64,000 nt of DNA from Flagellimonas sp. MMG031 (GCF_040112705.1 NZ_CP157804.1:2412001-2476000), one strand, 5' to 3'. Shown: positions 9,278 through 17,613, counted from the stretch's first letter. Translations and numbers: made by a program. The notes: generated from the letters alone by a model not told the origin.

Positions 9278-9919
9278 ATGATATTCGTTGATTACCGATT
9301 TCCGGCCAATGGTCTTGGTAATAATGTCCTTTTCCAAGTCCCAGCCCCTAGCAGGTGAATACTCCCTTCCATACCAAATGATTTGTAGGTGCAAGCGATT
9401 CCAGATTTCTTCCGGGAAAAGTCGTTTGGCATCACGCTCCGTCTGCACCACATTTTTGCCATTACTAAAGCCCCATCGGTACATGAGCCGGTGGATGTGG
9501 GTATCCACGGGAAAAGCAGGAATGCCAAAAGCTTGCGATACCACCACACTTGCTGTTTTATGTCCCACCGCGGGCAGTTCCTCCAATAAAGCAATATCAC
9601 GAGGGACCTCACCATTGTATTTTTCAATCAATATTTTGGAAAGACCATAAATCCCTTTCGATTTCATGGGGGATAGGCCTACAGGTTTGATGATCTCACG
9701 AATTTCCTCCTCCGAGAGTTTTACCATATCAAATGGGTTGTCCGCCTTTGCAAACAAGAGTGGGGTAATCTGGTTTACCCTTACATCCGTACTTTGGGCG
9801 GACAATAAAACGGCAATCAACAAGGTATAGGGGTCTTTATGGTCCAATGGAATGGGAATGGTAGGGTAGAGTTCGTCCAAAGTTTTGATGGCAAAATCAA
9901 CCTTTTCTTGTTTGGTCAT
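9257..9919 (-). CDS. nth: Endonuclease III-like DNA glycosylase/AP lyase lacking the iron-sulfur cluster cysteines
   Basis: Base-excision repair enzyme that removes oxidised pyrimidines. The 220-residue protein has the helix-hairpin-helix LEELPAVGHKTASVVV with the catalytic lysine K121 and the conserved aspartate D139 in FPVDTHIHR, plus LLSAQSTD at residues 39-45. The canonical C-terminal [4Fe-4S] motif (C-X6-C-X2-C-X5-C) is absent: after HLQIIWYGREYSPARG the chain reads WDLEKDIITK and there is no cysteine anywhere in the protein. The reading is uninterrupted, so this is real loss and not a frameshift. It may still be active, as some family members lack the cluster. The 3' end is shared with a terminator; the 5' end faces bcp across 55 bases. 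Confidence 0.9.
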   Translation of the reverse strand: MTKQEKVDFAIKTLDELYPTIPIPLDHKDPYTLLIAVLLSAQSTDVRVNQITPLLFAKADNPFDMVKLSEEEIREIIKPVGLSPMKSKGIYGLSKILIEKYNGEVPRDIALLEELPAVGHKTASVVVSQAFGIPAFPVDTHIHRLMYRWGFSNGKNVVQTERDAKRLFPEEIWNRLHLQIIWYGREYSPARGWDLEKDIITKTIGRKSVINEYHKNKKSR

Positions 9920-9934
9920 ATTTGTTTAACTTTG
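9908..9934 (+). promoter_or_regulatory. Putative bcp promoter
   Basis: TAACTTTG at 9927-9934 fits the Bacteroidota -7 consensus TAnnTTTG, with TTG at 9908-9910 as a possible -33 element (16-base spacer, a little short). It would give a leader of about 35 bases ahead of the bcp start at 9975. Confidence 0.45.
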
Positions 9935-9974
9935 ATAGTGAAAGTATTAAACAATAAACTTAATAGCAACGCAA

Positions 9975-10427
9975 ATGAATATGTTAAAAGTAGGAGATAA
10001 AGTACCTGATTTTTCTGCAAAAGACCAAGACGGTAACACAATTAATCTAAGCGATTACAAGGGAAAAAAGCTGGTCGTATTTTTCTATCCCAAGGCAAAT
10101 ACTCCTGGCTGTACCGCAGAAGCCTGTAATTTACGCGACAATTACAAGGAACTGCAAGCACAGGGTTACGAATTACTGGGCGTGAGTGCCGATTCGGAGA
10201 AAAAGCAATCCAATTTTAAGGAGAAGTACGATTTCCCCTTTCCTTTATTGGCGGATGAAGATCATACAGTGATCAATGCCTTTGGGGTTTGGGGACCAAA
10301 AAAGTTTATGGGCAAGGAGTACGATGGTATCCACCGAACCACTTTTATTGTGGATGGTAATGGCGTTGTGGAAAACGTGATCGAGAAAGTAAAGACCAAA
10401 GACCACGCTGCACAGATTTTGGCATAG
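9975..10427 (+). CDS. bcp: Thioredoxin-dependent peroxiredoxin, Bcp/PrxQ type
   Basis: Reduces hydrogen peroxide and organic hydroperoxides in the cytoplasm with electrons from thioredoxin. The 150-residue chain has the thioredoxin-like fold with FFYPKANTPGCTAEAC: peroxidatic cysteine C46 and the resolving cysteine C51 five residues later, the arrangement typical of the alpha-type Bcp/PrxQ group. GVSADS, FPLLAD and HRTTFIVD are also conserved. A second ATG at 9981 is an alternative start. It is followed by an A/T-rich hairpin terminator at 10450-10473. Confidence 0.93.
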   Translation: MNMLKVGDKVPDFSAKDQDGNTINLSDYKGKKLVVFFYPKANTPGCTAEACNLRDNYKELQAQGYELLGVSADSEKKQSNFKEKYDFPFPLLADEDHTVINAFGVWGPKKFMGKEYDGIHRTTFIVDGNGVVENVIEKVKTKDHAAQILA

Positions 10428-10449
10428 GCTTTAAAAATGTATCAAATTA

Positions 10450-10473
10450 AAAAAGCTTTCTAAAAAGCTTTTT
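10450..10473 (+). terminator. Terminator after bcp
   Basis: A 10-bp stem AAAAAGCTTT (10450-10459) pairs with AAAGCTTTTT (10464-10473) around a four-base loop and ends in a T run, 23 bases after the bcp stop. Confidence 0.7.
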
Positions 10474-10476
10474 GTC

Positions 10477-10549
10477 TGTCAGTTCGAGCGCAATCGAGAA
10501 CTTAAGACACATTGATAATTAATGGGTTTTGACTACGTTCGACCTGACA
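10477..10549. repeat. Flavobacterial interspersed inverted repeat element
   Basis: TGTCAGTTCGAGCGCAATCG at the left end (10477 onward) is matched in inverted, imperfect form by the right end TTTTGACTACGTTCGACCTG continuing to ACA at 10549; the reverse complement of the right arm reads TGTCAGGTCGAACGTAGTC. The two arms of about 23 bases flank about 25 A/T-rich bases. Related sequence occurs again at 17704-17809. From memory such TCGAGCGCAGTCGA-type elements are scattered between genes in many flavobacterial genomes; non-coding, mobility unknown. Confidence 0.65.
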
Positions 10550-10556
10550 ATTTAAA

Positions 10557-10590
10557 ATAAAAAAGGCGCTACCGTCAGCGCCTTTTTTAT
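10557..10590. terminator. Bidirectional terminator between bcp and the 483-residue gene
   Basis: AAAAAAGGCGCT and AGCGCCTTTTTT form a strong stem around ACCGTC. T runs follow on both strands, so it can end transcripts of the minus-strand gene stopping at 10592 as well as any read-through from the left. Confidence 0.85.
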
Positions 10591-10591
10591 T

Positions 10592-12043
10592 TTATTCCTT
10601 CTCTTCCAGAACCTTTCGGGTAAACAGGTTCTTTTCTTTAATGATTTCGGCAATTCCTTCAGGAAGTTCTTTTTCCCAACCTTCATCCTTGTTGATGATT
10701 TTTTTGAGGACGTCCCTCGAAAAAATATGGAGGACCTCCGGGTCGTAATCGATAATATCCATCACTTTACCATTGTACTTAAAGAACTTGTACAATTCCT
10801 TCATTCGGGGATGGACCTTAACGTTGTTGCTGGTAAGAATTTGACCAGTTTCGGGATCCTTCATAGGGTACAAGTATACCTTCAAATCCTTGAAGAACAA
10901 TTTACCAAAGGCTTCCAAGATACCACCGCTCAAGTGTCGGTAATATTTTTCGTCAAAAACATCCACCAAGTTGTTCACGCCCATCGTCAAACCAATCTTG
11001 GCCTTGGTGTAATTATTAAAGTATTCCACCAATTTATAGTACTCCTGGAACTTGGATATCAACACCGTATGACCAAGGGAGCAGAGCAGCTCCGCACGGT
11101 CCATAAAGTCCTGCTCGTCAATTTCGCCAGAGGCTTTTAGGTTGGACAGGGTAATCTCAAAGACCACGATGGCGTTTTCCATTTCCACCGTCTGTTCCCG
11201 TACAAAAATATCGTAGGATTTCTGGAACATGTCCATATTCACCTTGGTCACTGGCCTGAAACTACCACGAAGGGCCAAGATATTTTTCTTGTACAGCACT
11301 GCCGCAGGCAACAGGTTGTTCCCATCAGGACCGAACATTACGGCATCCGTCATATCGTTCTTAATAAGCTGCAGGCTCATCAAACGGTTATCGACATCAG
11401 CAAAGTTGGGACCTGTAAAGTTGATCATATCAATTTCCAAGGTATCATGGTCAATATGATCGTAGAGATATTTTAGCAGTTTTTTGGGCTTATGAAATTT
11501 AAAAAAGGCCCCATAGATCAAGTTTACCCCAAGAATACCAAGAGTCTCTTGCTGTAACCTAGCTTCGTTTTGTTTAAAACGGATATGCAGTATGATTTCG
11601 TCATATTCCTTTTGGTCGGGGTCCAGCTGAAACCTCAGACCAACCCATCCATGTCCTTTGTAACGTTTGGAAAAATCGATGGTGGCCACCGTGTTGGCGT
11701 AACTAAAGAACAAATAGTTGGGGTTGTTTTCACGGCTGATGCGTTCCTCGATCAACTGCATCTCATATTCCAGCATCTTTTTTAACCGTGATTGGGTCAC
11801 ATATCGTCCATCTTCTTCCACACCATAAATGGCATCACTGAACGATTTATCATAGGCGCTCATCGCCTTTGCAATGGTTCCCGAAGCTCCACCGGCCCTA
11901 AAAAAGTGCCTGGCCGTTTCTTGTCCCGCACCAATCTCGGCAAAAGTTCCATAAATGTCCCTGTTCAAGTTGATGCGTAGGGTTTTTGCCTTTATGGACG
12001 GTATATTTTCAAAAGCATTTTCGTTGCTTGGTACGCTAGGCAT
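10592..12043 (-). CDS. Conserved 483-residue protein of unknown function
   Basis: Intact 483-residue soluble protein without signal peptide or membrane segment. The N-terminal part has a striking conserved-looking stretch: LRINLNRDIYGTFAEIGAGQ, then ETARHFFRAGGASGTIAKAM and SAYDKSFSDAIYG at about residues 23-77. The middle part contains LGVNLIYGAFF and the C-terminal part FKFYNGKVMDIIDYD-like sequence with many charged residues. I recognise close homologues in many bacteria as a conserved family, but no catalytic motif is certain; some databases have given nicotinate-nucleotide adenylyltransferase-like names, which I cannot support because no HxGH motif is visible. It is divergent from the PhnP-like hydrolase across about 90 bases. 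Confidence 0.75.
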   Translation of the reverse strand: MPSVPSNENAFENIPSIKAKTLRINLNRDIYGTFAEIGAGQETARHFFRAGGASGTIAKAMSAYDKSFSDAIYGVEEDGRYVTQSRLKKMLEYEMQLIEERISRENNPNYLFFSYANTVATIDFSKRYKGHGWVGLRFQLDPDQKEYDEIILHIRFKQNEARLQQETLGILGVNLIYGAFFKFHKPKKLLKYLYDHIDHDTLEIDMINFTGPNFADVDNRLMSLQLIKNDMTDAVMFGPDGNNLLPAAVLYKKNILALRGSFRPVTKVNMDMFQKSYDIFVREQTVEMENAIVVFEITLSNLKASGEIDEQDFMDRAELLCSLGHTVLISKFQEYYKLVEYFNNYTKAKIGLTMGVNNLVDVFDEKYYRHLSGGILEAFGKLFFKDLKVYLYPMKDPETGQILTSNNVKVHPRMKELYKFFKYNGKVMDIIDYDPEVLHIFSRDVLKKIINKDEGWEKELPEGIAEIIKEKNLFTRKVLEEKE

Positions 12044-12107
12044 ATCCTATATTTTATGTGTACGACAAAGTTACACTCTTCGTGCAATCTATTAAATAAA
12101 TAAGTTA

Positions 12108-12115
12108 TAATTTTG
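12108..12115 (+). promoter_or_regulatory. -7 promoter box of the PhnP-like hydrolase gene
   Basis: TAATTTTG fits the Bacteroidota -7 consensus TAnnTTTG. It overlaps a possible TTG start at 12113, which argues that translation begins downstream, at ATG 12122 or 12134. No clear -33 TTTG is visible. Confidence 0.4.
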
Positions 12116-12133
12116 GTTTTAATGGACGATAAG

Positions 12134-12898
12134 ATGACCGTTACTTTTTTGGGTACAGGAACTTCACAGGGAATTCCCATTATCGGAAGCAAACATCCCG
12201 TATGCTTGAGCACAAATCCAAAAGACAAGCGTTTGCGCGTTTCCGTGCTCGTTTCGTGGAAGAATTACAATTTTGTGGTAGACTGCGGACCTGATTTTAG
12301 GCAGCAGATGCTCACCAATCCCATCGATAAGTTGGACGGCATCCTGTTTACCCACGAACATGCAGACCATACCGCCGGTATCGATGATATTCGCCCCTTT
12401 TTCTTTAGACAGGGCGATATTCCCATTTATGCCCATCAACGGGTAATCGATTCCCTAAAACGCCGGTTTGATTATATTTTTGCCGATGAGGATAGATACC
12501 CTGGGGCACCCGCAGTGCAGGTCTATCCGATTGAAAAGGATAAAAGCATCCCTTTGGGTGGACTAAATGTGATACCCATTGAAGCGTACCACAACCGTTT
12601 GAAAGTGTTTGGCTTCCGTTTTGGTGAGTTCGTATACATGACCGATGTAAAAAGGGTAGAAGAGGAGGAAGTGAAAAAAATTAAAGGGGCCAAGGTATTG
12701 GTGGTGAACGCACTGCGTGTAGACCCGCACCATTCCCATTTTAGTTTGGATGAGGCCATCGCCTTTGCAAAGGAAGTTGGCGCCGACAAAACCTATTTTA
12801 CGCATATTAGCCATTTGTTGGGATTTCATGACGAGGTAGAAAAAAGTCTGCCCGAAAACATACATTTGGCCTACGATAACCTACAAATTAAGATTTAA
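12134..12898 (+). CDS. MBL-fold metallohydrolase, PhnP/RNase Z-like
   Basis: Metallo-beta-lactamase-fold phosphodiesterase. With the start at ATG 12134 the 254-residue protein begins MTVTFLGTGTSQGIP, the usual family N-terminus, and contains the metal-binding signature HEHADH (H74, H76, D78, H79), CGPDF and a C-terminal YFTHISHLLGFHD. PhnP-type enzymes cleave cyclic nucleotide or cyclic ribose phosphodiesters; in this phylum the family is conserved but its substrate is not known. Upstream in-frame starts exist at 12113 (TTG, inside a -7 box) and 12122 (ATG). The next gene follows after four bases, so both are probably cotranscribed. Confidence 0.88.
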   Translation: MTVTFLGTGTSQGIPIIGSKHPVCLSTNPKDKRLRVSVLVSWKNYNFVVDCGPDFRQQMLTNPIDKLDGILFTHEHADHTAGIDDIRPFFFRQGDIPIYAHQRVIDSLKRRFDYIFADEDRYPGAPAVQVYPIEKDKSIPLGGLNVIPIEAYHNRLKVFGFRFGEFVYMTDVKRVEEEEVKKIKGAKVLVVNALRVDPHHSHFSLDEAIAFAKEVGADKTYFTHISHLLGFHDEVEKSLPENIHLAYDNLQIKI

Positions 12899-12902
12899 AT
12901 CC

Positions 12903-13400
12903 ATGAAGAGTAGAATTTTTCTATACCTATTTCTTTTCGCAGCCCTGTTGGCCCTTTTTCAATACGTCACAGGAAATAATATGCAAAAAGCCCTAAGCTC
13001 CGATGTTGAGCAGCTCAAAAATGAAGTGACGACATTGGAAGATTCCCTTCAGACCATGCACCTCAAAGTGCTGGACATGCAATACTTTAGCTTAGAAAAC
13101 AATGATGATGCCTTGGCGTACTACGACCATCTGAATTTGGAAAATCCATCGCTGTACATTCAGGATAAGTTACTGGAAACCAACGAACAAAAAGGAGACA
13201 ACCCTCTAATCCCCTACGAAGGGATGGAAAGTGACTTTAAAATCAACAAAATCAAAGTGCTTAACCACAAGTGGATTTTGGCCGACTTCTCCGATGGTAA
13301 GTACTGGGGCGACCTTATCATAAAATATGAGTTGAAGGACGACCTAAGTGTGGACTTCACCTTGGCCCAACATTTACTTTACGCCCCGCAGGAGTATTAA
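12903..13400 (+). CDS. Membrane-anchored coiled-coil protein of unknown function
   Basis: A 165-residue protein with one N-terminal transmembrane anchor (residues about 4-21), then a predicted coiled coil at about residues 32-58 (LSSDVEQLKNEVTTLEDSL), and a compact mixed alpha/beta C-terminal part rich in aromatic residues (NHKWILADFSDGKYWGDL). It probably faces the periplasm from the inner membrane. It starts four bases after the PhnP-like gene. Looks like a conserved flavobacterial family but I cannot name it. Confidence 0.72.
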   Translation: MKSRIFLYLFLFAALLALFQYVTGNNMQKALSSDVEQLKNEVTTLEDSLQTMHLKVLDMQYFSLENNDDALAYYDHLNLENPSLYIQDKLLETNEQKGDNPLIPYEGMESDFKINKIKVLNHKWILADFSDGKYWGDLIIKYELKDDLSVDFTLAQHLLYAPQEY

Positions 13401-13448
13401 TTGCGAGATTAGGTCAAGATTACGTTCTGCACTTAGCTGAGAAAGGCA

Positions 13449-14108
13449 TTAAATATGCTCCTCCAACCACTTTTTAAAGGAAAAAAAGTTTTGTTGTGAA
13501 ACGCCATGTCCTACCGGGAATTCATGGTAGGTGGTGTCGATGTTTAGCTTTTTTAGGAATTCTGGGGCTTTTTCCGCCCATTCCAAAGGAATAACTTGGT
13601 CCACTTGTCCATGAGAAACATAACAATGGAGATTGCTATGGTCCTTTTGGAAATAATTATCCACTAGAATCCGTTCATTGATGTAGCCGCTGAGGGCCAC
13701 AACATTTTTCACTTTTTCAGGGTAGGATAAGGCCACCGCATAGCTCAAAATGGTGCCCTGACTAAAGCCTAAAAGGGTAATGTTTTCCGCATCAAGGTCG
13801 TACGCTTTAATGGCCTCATCAATAAAAGCAACGATTTTTTCCCTCGATTCCTTGGCTTGATCATCATCGCTCCATTTTCCTTGTTCCGCATCAAAATTAA
13901 TGGCATACCATGCATGTCCAAAAGGTTCAAGGTCGTATGGTGCCTTTACGGAAATCACCATTAACTCACCCGGTAACTCGGATGCAAACGAAAATAGATC
14001 TTCTTCGTTGCTGCCGTAACCATGAAACATAAAAATGGCAGGTATTTTACCGGAAACCTTGGATGATGGACGCACCAAATGCGTAAGCGATAGTGATTTT
14101 GGGGACAT
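13449..14108 (-). CDS. Alpha/beta-hydrolase, phospholipase/carboxylesterase family
   Basis: A 219-residue cytoplasmic serine esterase of the small carboxylesterase (YpfH/Est) group. The triad is visible: nucleophile S116 in GFSQG, D170 in HGQVDQVIP and H201 in PVGHGV. The oxyanion-side motif HGYGSNEED is at residues 29-37. Natural substrate unknown; short-chain esters are typical. It lies just downstream of the 14118-14441 membrane protein on the same strand (9-base gap) and may be the last gene of the operon beginning at 17613. Confidence 0.88.
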   Translation of the reverse strand: MSPKSLSLTHLVRPSSKVSGKIPAIFMFHGYGSNEEDLFSFASELPGELMVISVKAPYDLEPFGHAWYAINFDAEQGKWSDDDQAKESREKIVAFIDEAIKAYDLDAENITLLGFSQGTILSYAVALSYPEKVKNVVALSGYINERILVDNYFQKDHSNLHCYVSHGQVDQVIPLEWAEKAPEFLKKLNIDTTYHEFPVGHGVSQQNFFSFKKWLEEHI

Positions 14109-14117
14109 GCTATTGAT

Positions 14118-14441
14118 TTAGGATATGAAGGTAAACCATTTTTGAAAGAATGGGCCGATAAATGGCAACGGTTTTGTCTTTTCATTCAATACCTGTAAGA
14201 ATCCAAAAATCCAAATCAAAAGATAAAAGGCATAGACAAAAAAGGATAAATAAACGATGCCCGAGTAAGTGAGTAGAATGGCCAAGGCGTGAAACAGGAT
14301 ATGAATTCCAAAGGCTTGCCGTATATGAAAACGCGCGAAGCTATTTTTTGGTTCAATGTTCATGGTAATGGCAATCAAACAGCCAATAATAGTGATGTAG
14401 GCAACAATTGCAGTGGTTTTTCCTGGGGTTGAATCGCTCAT
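14118..14441 (-). CDS. Small multi-pass membrane protein, DUF4870-like
   Basis: A 107-residue protein with three or four hydrophobic segments (about residues 10-27, 45-65, 65-85) and the pattern IEPKNSFARFHIRQAFG, which resembles the conserved ARFHxxQ motif of the DUF4870 membrane family. Its ATG (14439-14441) shares one base with the stop codon of the dihydroorotase-like gene (TAATG arrangement), so translation is probably coupled. Function unknown. Confidence 0.75.
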   Translation of the reverse strand: MSDSTPGKTTAIVAYITIIGCLIAITMNIEPKNSFARFHIRQAFGIHILFHALAILLTYSGIVYLSFFVYAFYLLIWIFGFLQVLNEKTKPLPFIGPFFQKWFTFIS

Positions 14442-15694
14442 TACAAAGTAGTTAAATCGTTATGGATGATTCCATATACTTTTCCCTTTAAGGAGGCGCC
14501 CACAAACATACTGTTTTTGGAGGTAGAGCGAATATCTTTTGCCTCGAACACATATTCACCTTCTGGATTGAACAGGGTAAGGCATGCTTTGGCACCTTCT
14601 TCCATTTTTGGGCTTTCAATCTGATATCGGGAGCGGCCGTTAGTGAGCAACTTTACGGTTTCATCCAAATCAAATAGTGTATTTAGGGCACCGAAGGCCG
14701 ATTCCAGCCCCAAACTTCCATTTTTGGCATTGTCAAACTCCACGCGCTTGTGTTCAACATCCACGGGGACATGATCGGAAGTCACAAAATCAATGGTACC
14801 ATTTTTTAAACCTTTAATCAATGCCTTGCTATCCGATTTTGTTCGTAAAGGTGGCGAAACTTTAAAATTGGTATCGAATCCGACCAAGGTCTCATCGGAA
14901 AAGAACAGGTTATGGATGGCCACACTGCAGCTCACGTCCAATCCTTTTTTCTTGGCTTCTGCGATAAGTTTTACCGAACCCGCTGTGGAAATGGTGGGAA
15001 TATGAAGTTTGCCCCCAGCATACTCCAGGATAAACAAATCCCTTGCAATCTGTAACTCTTCGGCCAAAGCAGCAATACCCTTTAGTCCGAGTTTTGTGGA
15101 AACTTCTCCCTCGTGGGCCACTCCTTTTCCCTTGATATTCCCATCTTGTGGAAAGGAATAGACCAAACCATCGAAATTTTGGGCGTACAACAGGGCAATC
15201 TTGAGCAAATTGGGATTGGAAATCTGCCTTTTGAAGTCATAAAAGGCTACGGCTCCCGCATTTTTCATATCGTATAACTCTGCCAAATCGATACCTTCCG
15301 CATTCTTGGTGAGTGTGCCCATGGGATGTAGTTTAGTGGCTTTTCCAAGGCCACGTTCCTTTAGGAACACCACATCGGAACTGGTATCCGGCACAGGATA
15401 GGTATTGGGGTTGAGCACCACATCGGTAAATCCGCTTTTACCTGCCGTTAAAAGTCCGTTTGCAATGGTCTCCCGCTCCTCGTAGCCCGGCTCACCGAAG
15501 CAGACACTGCTATCGAACCATCCCAAGGAAACATGAAGATTGGCTTTCTCCACTGTTTTTACATTCGCAGGGGCTTCCACTGAGGCGCCAATTTTTTCGA
15601 TAATCCCTTTTTTAATAAAGATATCACGTTTTTTCAAGTGAAGTTCCCTATTCTCTGGGCATACAATTTTTGCAGACTTCAGCAGAATGTTCAT
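14441..15694 (-). CDS. Dihydroorotase-like amidohydrolase-fold protein lacking metal ligands
   Basis: A 417-residue homologue of dihydroorotase (pyrimidine synthesis). The start ATG 15694 is supported by its ATGA overlap with the stop of the upstream gene; a longer frame to 15763 would run into that gene. The fold landmarks are present (FGEPGYEERETI, LNPNTYPVPDT, KLHIPTIST, TSDHVPVDVEHK), but the HxH metal pair that normally precedes REPG is replaced by S63-V-C65, and the HIAHIST histidine is replaced by threonine in HIPTIST. Two zinc ligands or more are therefore missing, and catalysis as a normal dihydroorotase is unlikely. I recall the same replacement in other flavobacteria, which suggests a conserved pseudoenzyme, perhaps a partner of aspartate transcarbamoylase; a true PyrC would be elsewhere. 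Confidence 0.85.
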   Translation of the reverse strand: MNILLKSAKIVCPENRELHLKKRDIFIKKGIIEKIGASVEAPANVKTVEKANLHVSLGWFDSSVCFGEPGYEERETIANGLLTAGKSGFTDVVLNPNTYPVPDTSSDVVFLKERGLGKATKLHPMGTLTKNAEGIDLAELYDMKNAGAVAFYDFKRQISNPNLLKIALLYAQNFDGLVYSFPQDGNIKGKGVAHEGEVSTKLGLKGIAALAEELQIARDLFILEYAGGKLHIPTISTAGSVKLIAEAKKKGLDVSCSVAIHNLFFSDETLVGFDTNFKVSPPLRTKSDSKALIKGLKNGTIDFVTSDHVPVDVEHKRVEFDNAKNGSLGLESAFGALNTLFDLDETVKLLTNGRSRYQIESPKMEEGAKACLTLFNPEGEYVFEAKDIRSTSKNSMFVGASLKGKVYGIIHNDLTTL

Positions 15695-17613
15695 GTAACA
15701 AATTTTTGAATGAGTACCTCGATGAGCGCCAGTAGCAACGCTAAAATAACAAACCATTTCCAATAAGCGGCAATGTCATTTTCCGCTTTTAGGTATTCGA
15801 ACAGCTCGGGGATGGAGTCCATGGTGTTCACATCTTCCAATGAGCCTAGGTCCAAATATTTGAGTTGGCTCTCCGTTCGTGGATAGTTGAAACTTATGTT
15901 TTGTAGTAGTTGTTGATTTTGTACGATTCCATAAATCCCATCTTCGGTCGGATTTTGGTCAAACGTTAACCGCACCCGGTTTGGAAAGCTTTGCTGTAAT
16001 GGAATAAACTCATACCCCTCCTTGGAAACCTTCAAGATTTCGTCGTTGCCCATCTCTGCTGGGACATCAACCACCGAAGTCTCTCCAATGATTTGATAAG
16101 GCCTGGATTGCTGTAAACTCGATTGGGCCATGTTGTAAAAGGTCGGCACAATCAGCGGTGAGTTGATGAAGTTGGAGTTCTCCAATTCCAACGGAACAGT
16201 AAAGACATAAAAACCATCATCACCGAGCAAAAATGGATTTCCTCCGTCCATAGCCAAGGCTATAGGTAGACTGGTCTGTACATTATAATAGGCCTTAACG
16301 AATGGGTATTGGAAATTGGTGACCCGTTGTTCAAAAACATTTCGATACAGCGGATGGTCAAAGGTAATCTGCGTCAATCGTGTTTCCGAAACCACTTTCT
16401 GGGTCAATTGTGTACCTGACCAAGCGGACAGAAGCGAATTATAGGATGCGACATCGGCAGTGCTTGCCGGCACAATGATCAACGAACCTCCTTCATTTTT
16501 AAAGGTGCGCAAAACATTTTGAAGACTATTGGGAATGGAAGTCAAGTTATCCAGCACTACCACATTTTGATCATCCAGCACACTGTAATCCAATTGGGCC
16601 AATCCATATTTTTGAAACTCGAACTCCTCATCACGGAACAAACGGTCCAAATAGTCGCTTTCCGATTCACTAATGGCCAAAACCTTTACCTTTTTCTTAT
16701 CGTTGATGTTGAAGTAAAAACGATTGTCATACCCCAAAGCATTGTCCATAATGCTCAGCCGTCCGTTCAGCCTTTGGTTGGCAGGAATGGTGAATTCCAC
16801 TTCGGCAGAGCCATCCGAATTGAATTTTGCCGCAGTTTTGGCAATCAATTCATTGTCATTAAAAAGTGAAATGGGCAAGGGATTATCCGTTGTACCCCCG
16901 CTCAAGAAAACCTTTAACGTATTTTGGTTGTTCAGTCCCTCCTGTACAAAAACGGAATCAATAGAAATATTCATCATCTCCTCGGGTTCCATCGGTACAA
17001 AGTGGGTCCTGATGGTCGTATCCAATTGGATGTTCCCTTCGGAAATTCTTTCTTGAAAATCGGAAAGTACAATCAGGTTTTTAACGGTCCCGTTATTTGA
17101 TGAAAATAGATTGTTGGCCTTTAGGCCAATCTCGTCCAGGTTCAGTTGTTTGTAGGAGTAGGGAAGGGACAACAAGGAATTTTGCACATCCGACAGTTTC
17201 ACATTGGCAAAAGTTCTTTCGTTGGTGAAAAGGCTGAACGTACGCTCCCCGTCTATATTTTTTACAACATCCTGAACCGCTTTTTCCAAAAGGGAAATAC
17301 CGTTGTTCTTGGCCTGCATACTAAAGGAATCATCCAAGTACACCACGGTTTCCTTTTCCTGAAGTGCGGTATTCGAAGAAGAGAATGGTTGTGCAAACGC
17401 TAAAATGATAGCCGCCAACAACAATAAACGGGTGAACAGTAGCAACCATTTTTTAAGGGTATTGCTCTTTCTTGATTCCGAAACCACCTTTTGCAGCATG
17501 GCTACATTGGTAAAAGGTGTTCTGGTAAAGCGTCGTAATTGGAATAAATGGATTAAAATGGGTATGATTAGAAGAAAAAGTGCCCAAAGAATTTCTGGAT
17601 GTTTAAACTGCAT
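15691..17613 (-). CDS. BatA-domain membrane protein with vWA-like region
   Basis: A 640-residue inner-membrane protein. The preferred start (ATG 17613) gives MQFKHPEILWALFLLIIPIL, the usual N-terminus of the TIGR02226 BatA-type double-transmembrane family, with helices at about residues 6-26 and 51-75 separated by QLRRFTRTPFTNVAMLQ. A von Willebrand A-like segment follows (VVYLDDSFSMQ at about residue 89), then a long beta-rich periplasmic-type portion, and a C-terminal helix (WKWFVILALLLALIEVLIQ). BatA/BatB relatives belong to the aerotolerance operon in Bacteroidetes, but the role of this long solitary form is not established. It overlaps the dihydroorotase-like gene by four bases, so the two are coupled. 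Confidence 0.85.
   Translation of the reverse strand: MQFKHPEILWALFLLIIPILIHLFQLRRFTRTPFTNVAMLQKVVSESRKSNTLKKWLLLFTRLLLLAAIILAFAQPFSSSNTALQEKETVVYLDDSFSMQAKNNGISLLEKAVQDVVKNIDGERTFSLFTNERTFANVKLSDVQNSLLSLPYSYKQLNLDEIGLKANNLFSSNNGTVKNLIVLSDFQERISEGNIQLDTTIRTHFVPMEPEEMMNISIDSVFVQEGLNNQNTLKVFLSGGTTDNPLPISLFNDNELIAKTAAKFNSDGSAEVEFTIPANQRLNGRLSIMDNALGYDNRFYFNINDKKKVKVLAISESESDYLDRLFRDEEFEFQKYGLAQLDYSVLDDQNVVVLDNLTSIPNSLQNVLRTFKNEGGSLIIVPASTADVASYNSLLSAWSGTQLTQKVVSETRLTQITFDHPLYRNVFEQRVTNFQYPFVKAYYNVQTSLPIALAMDGGNPFLLGDDGFYVFTVPLELENSNFINSPLIVPTFYNMAQSSLQQSRPYQIIGETSVVDVPAEMGNDEILKVSKEGYEFIPLQQSFPNRVRLTFDQNPTEDGIYGIVQNQQLLQNISFNYPRTESQLKYLDLGSLEDVNTMDSIPELFEYLKAENDIAAYWKWFVILALLLALIEVLIQKFVT

Noticed and set aside
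15695..15763. Longer start of the dihydroorotase-like gene.
   Set aside because: It would overlap the BatA-type gene by 70 bases; the ATGA overlap at 15694 fits translational coupling and the family N-terminus.
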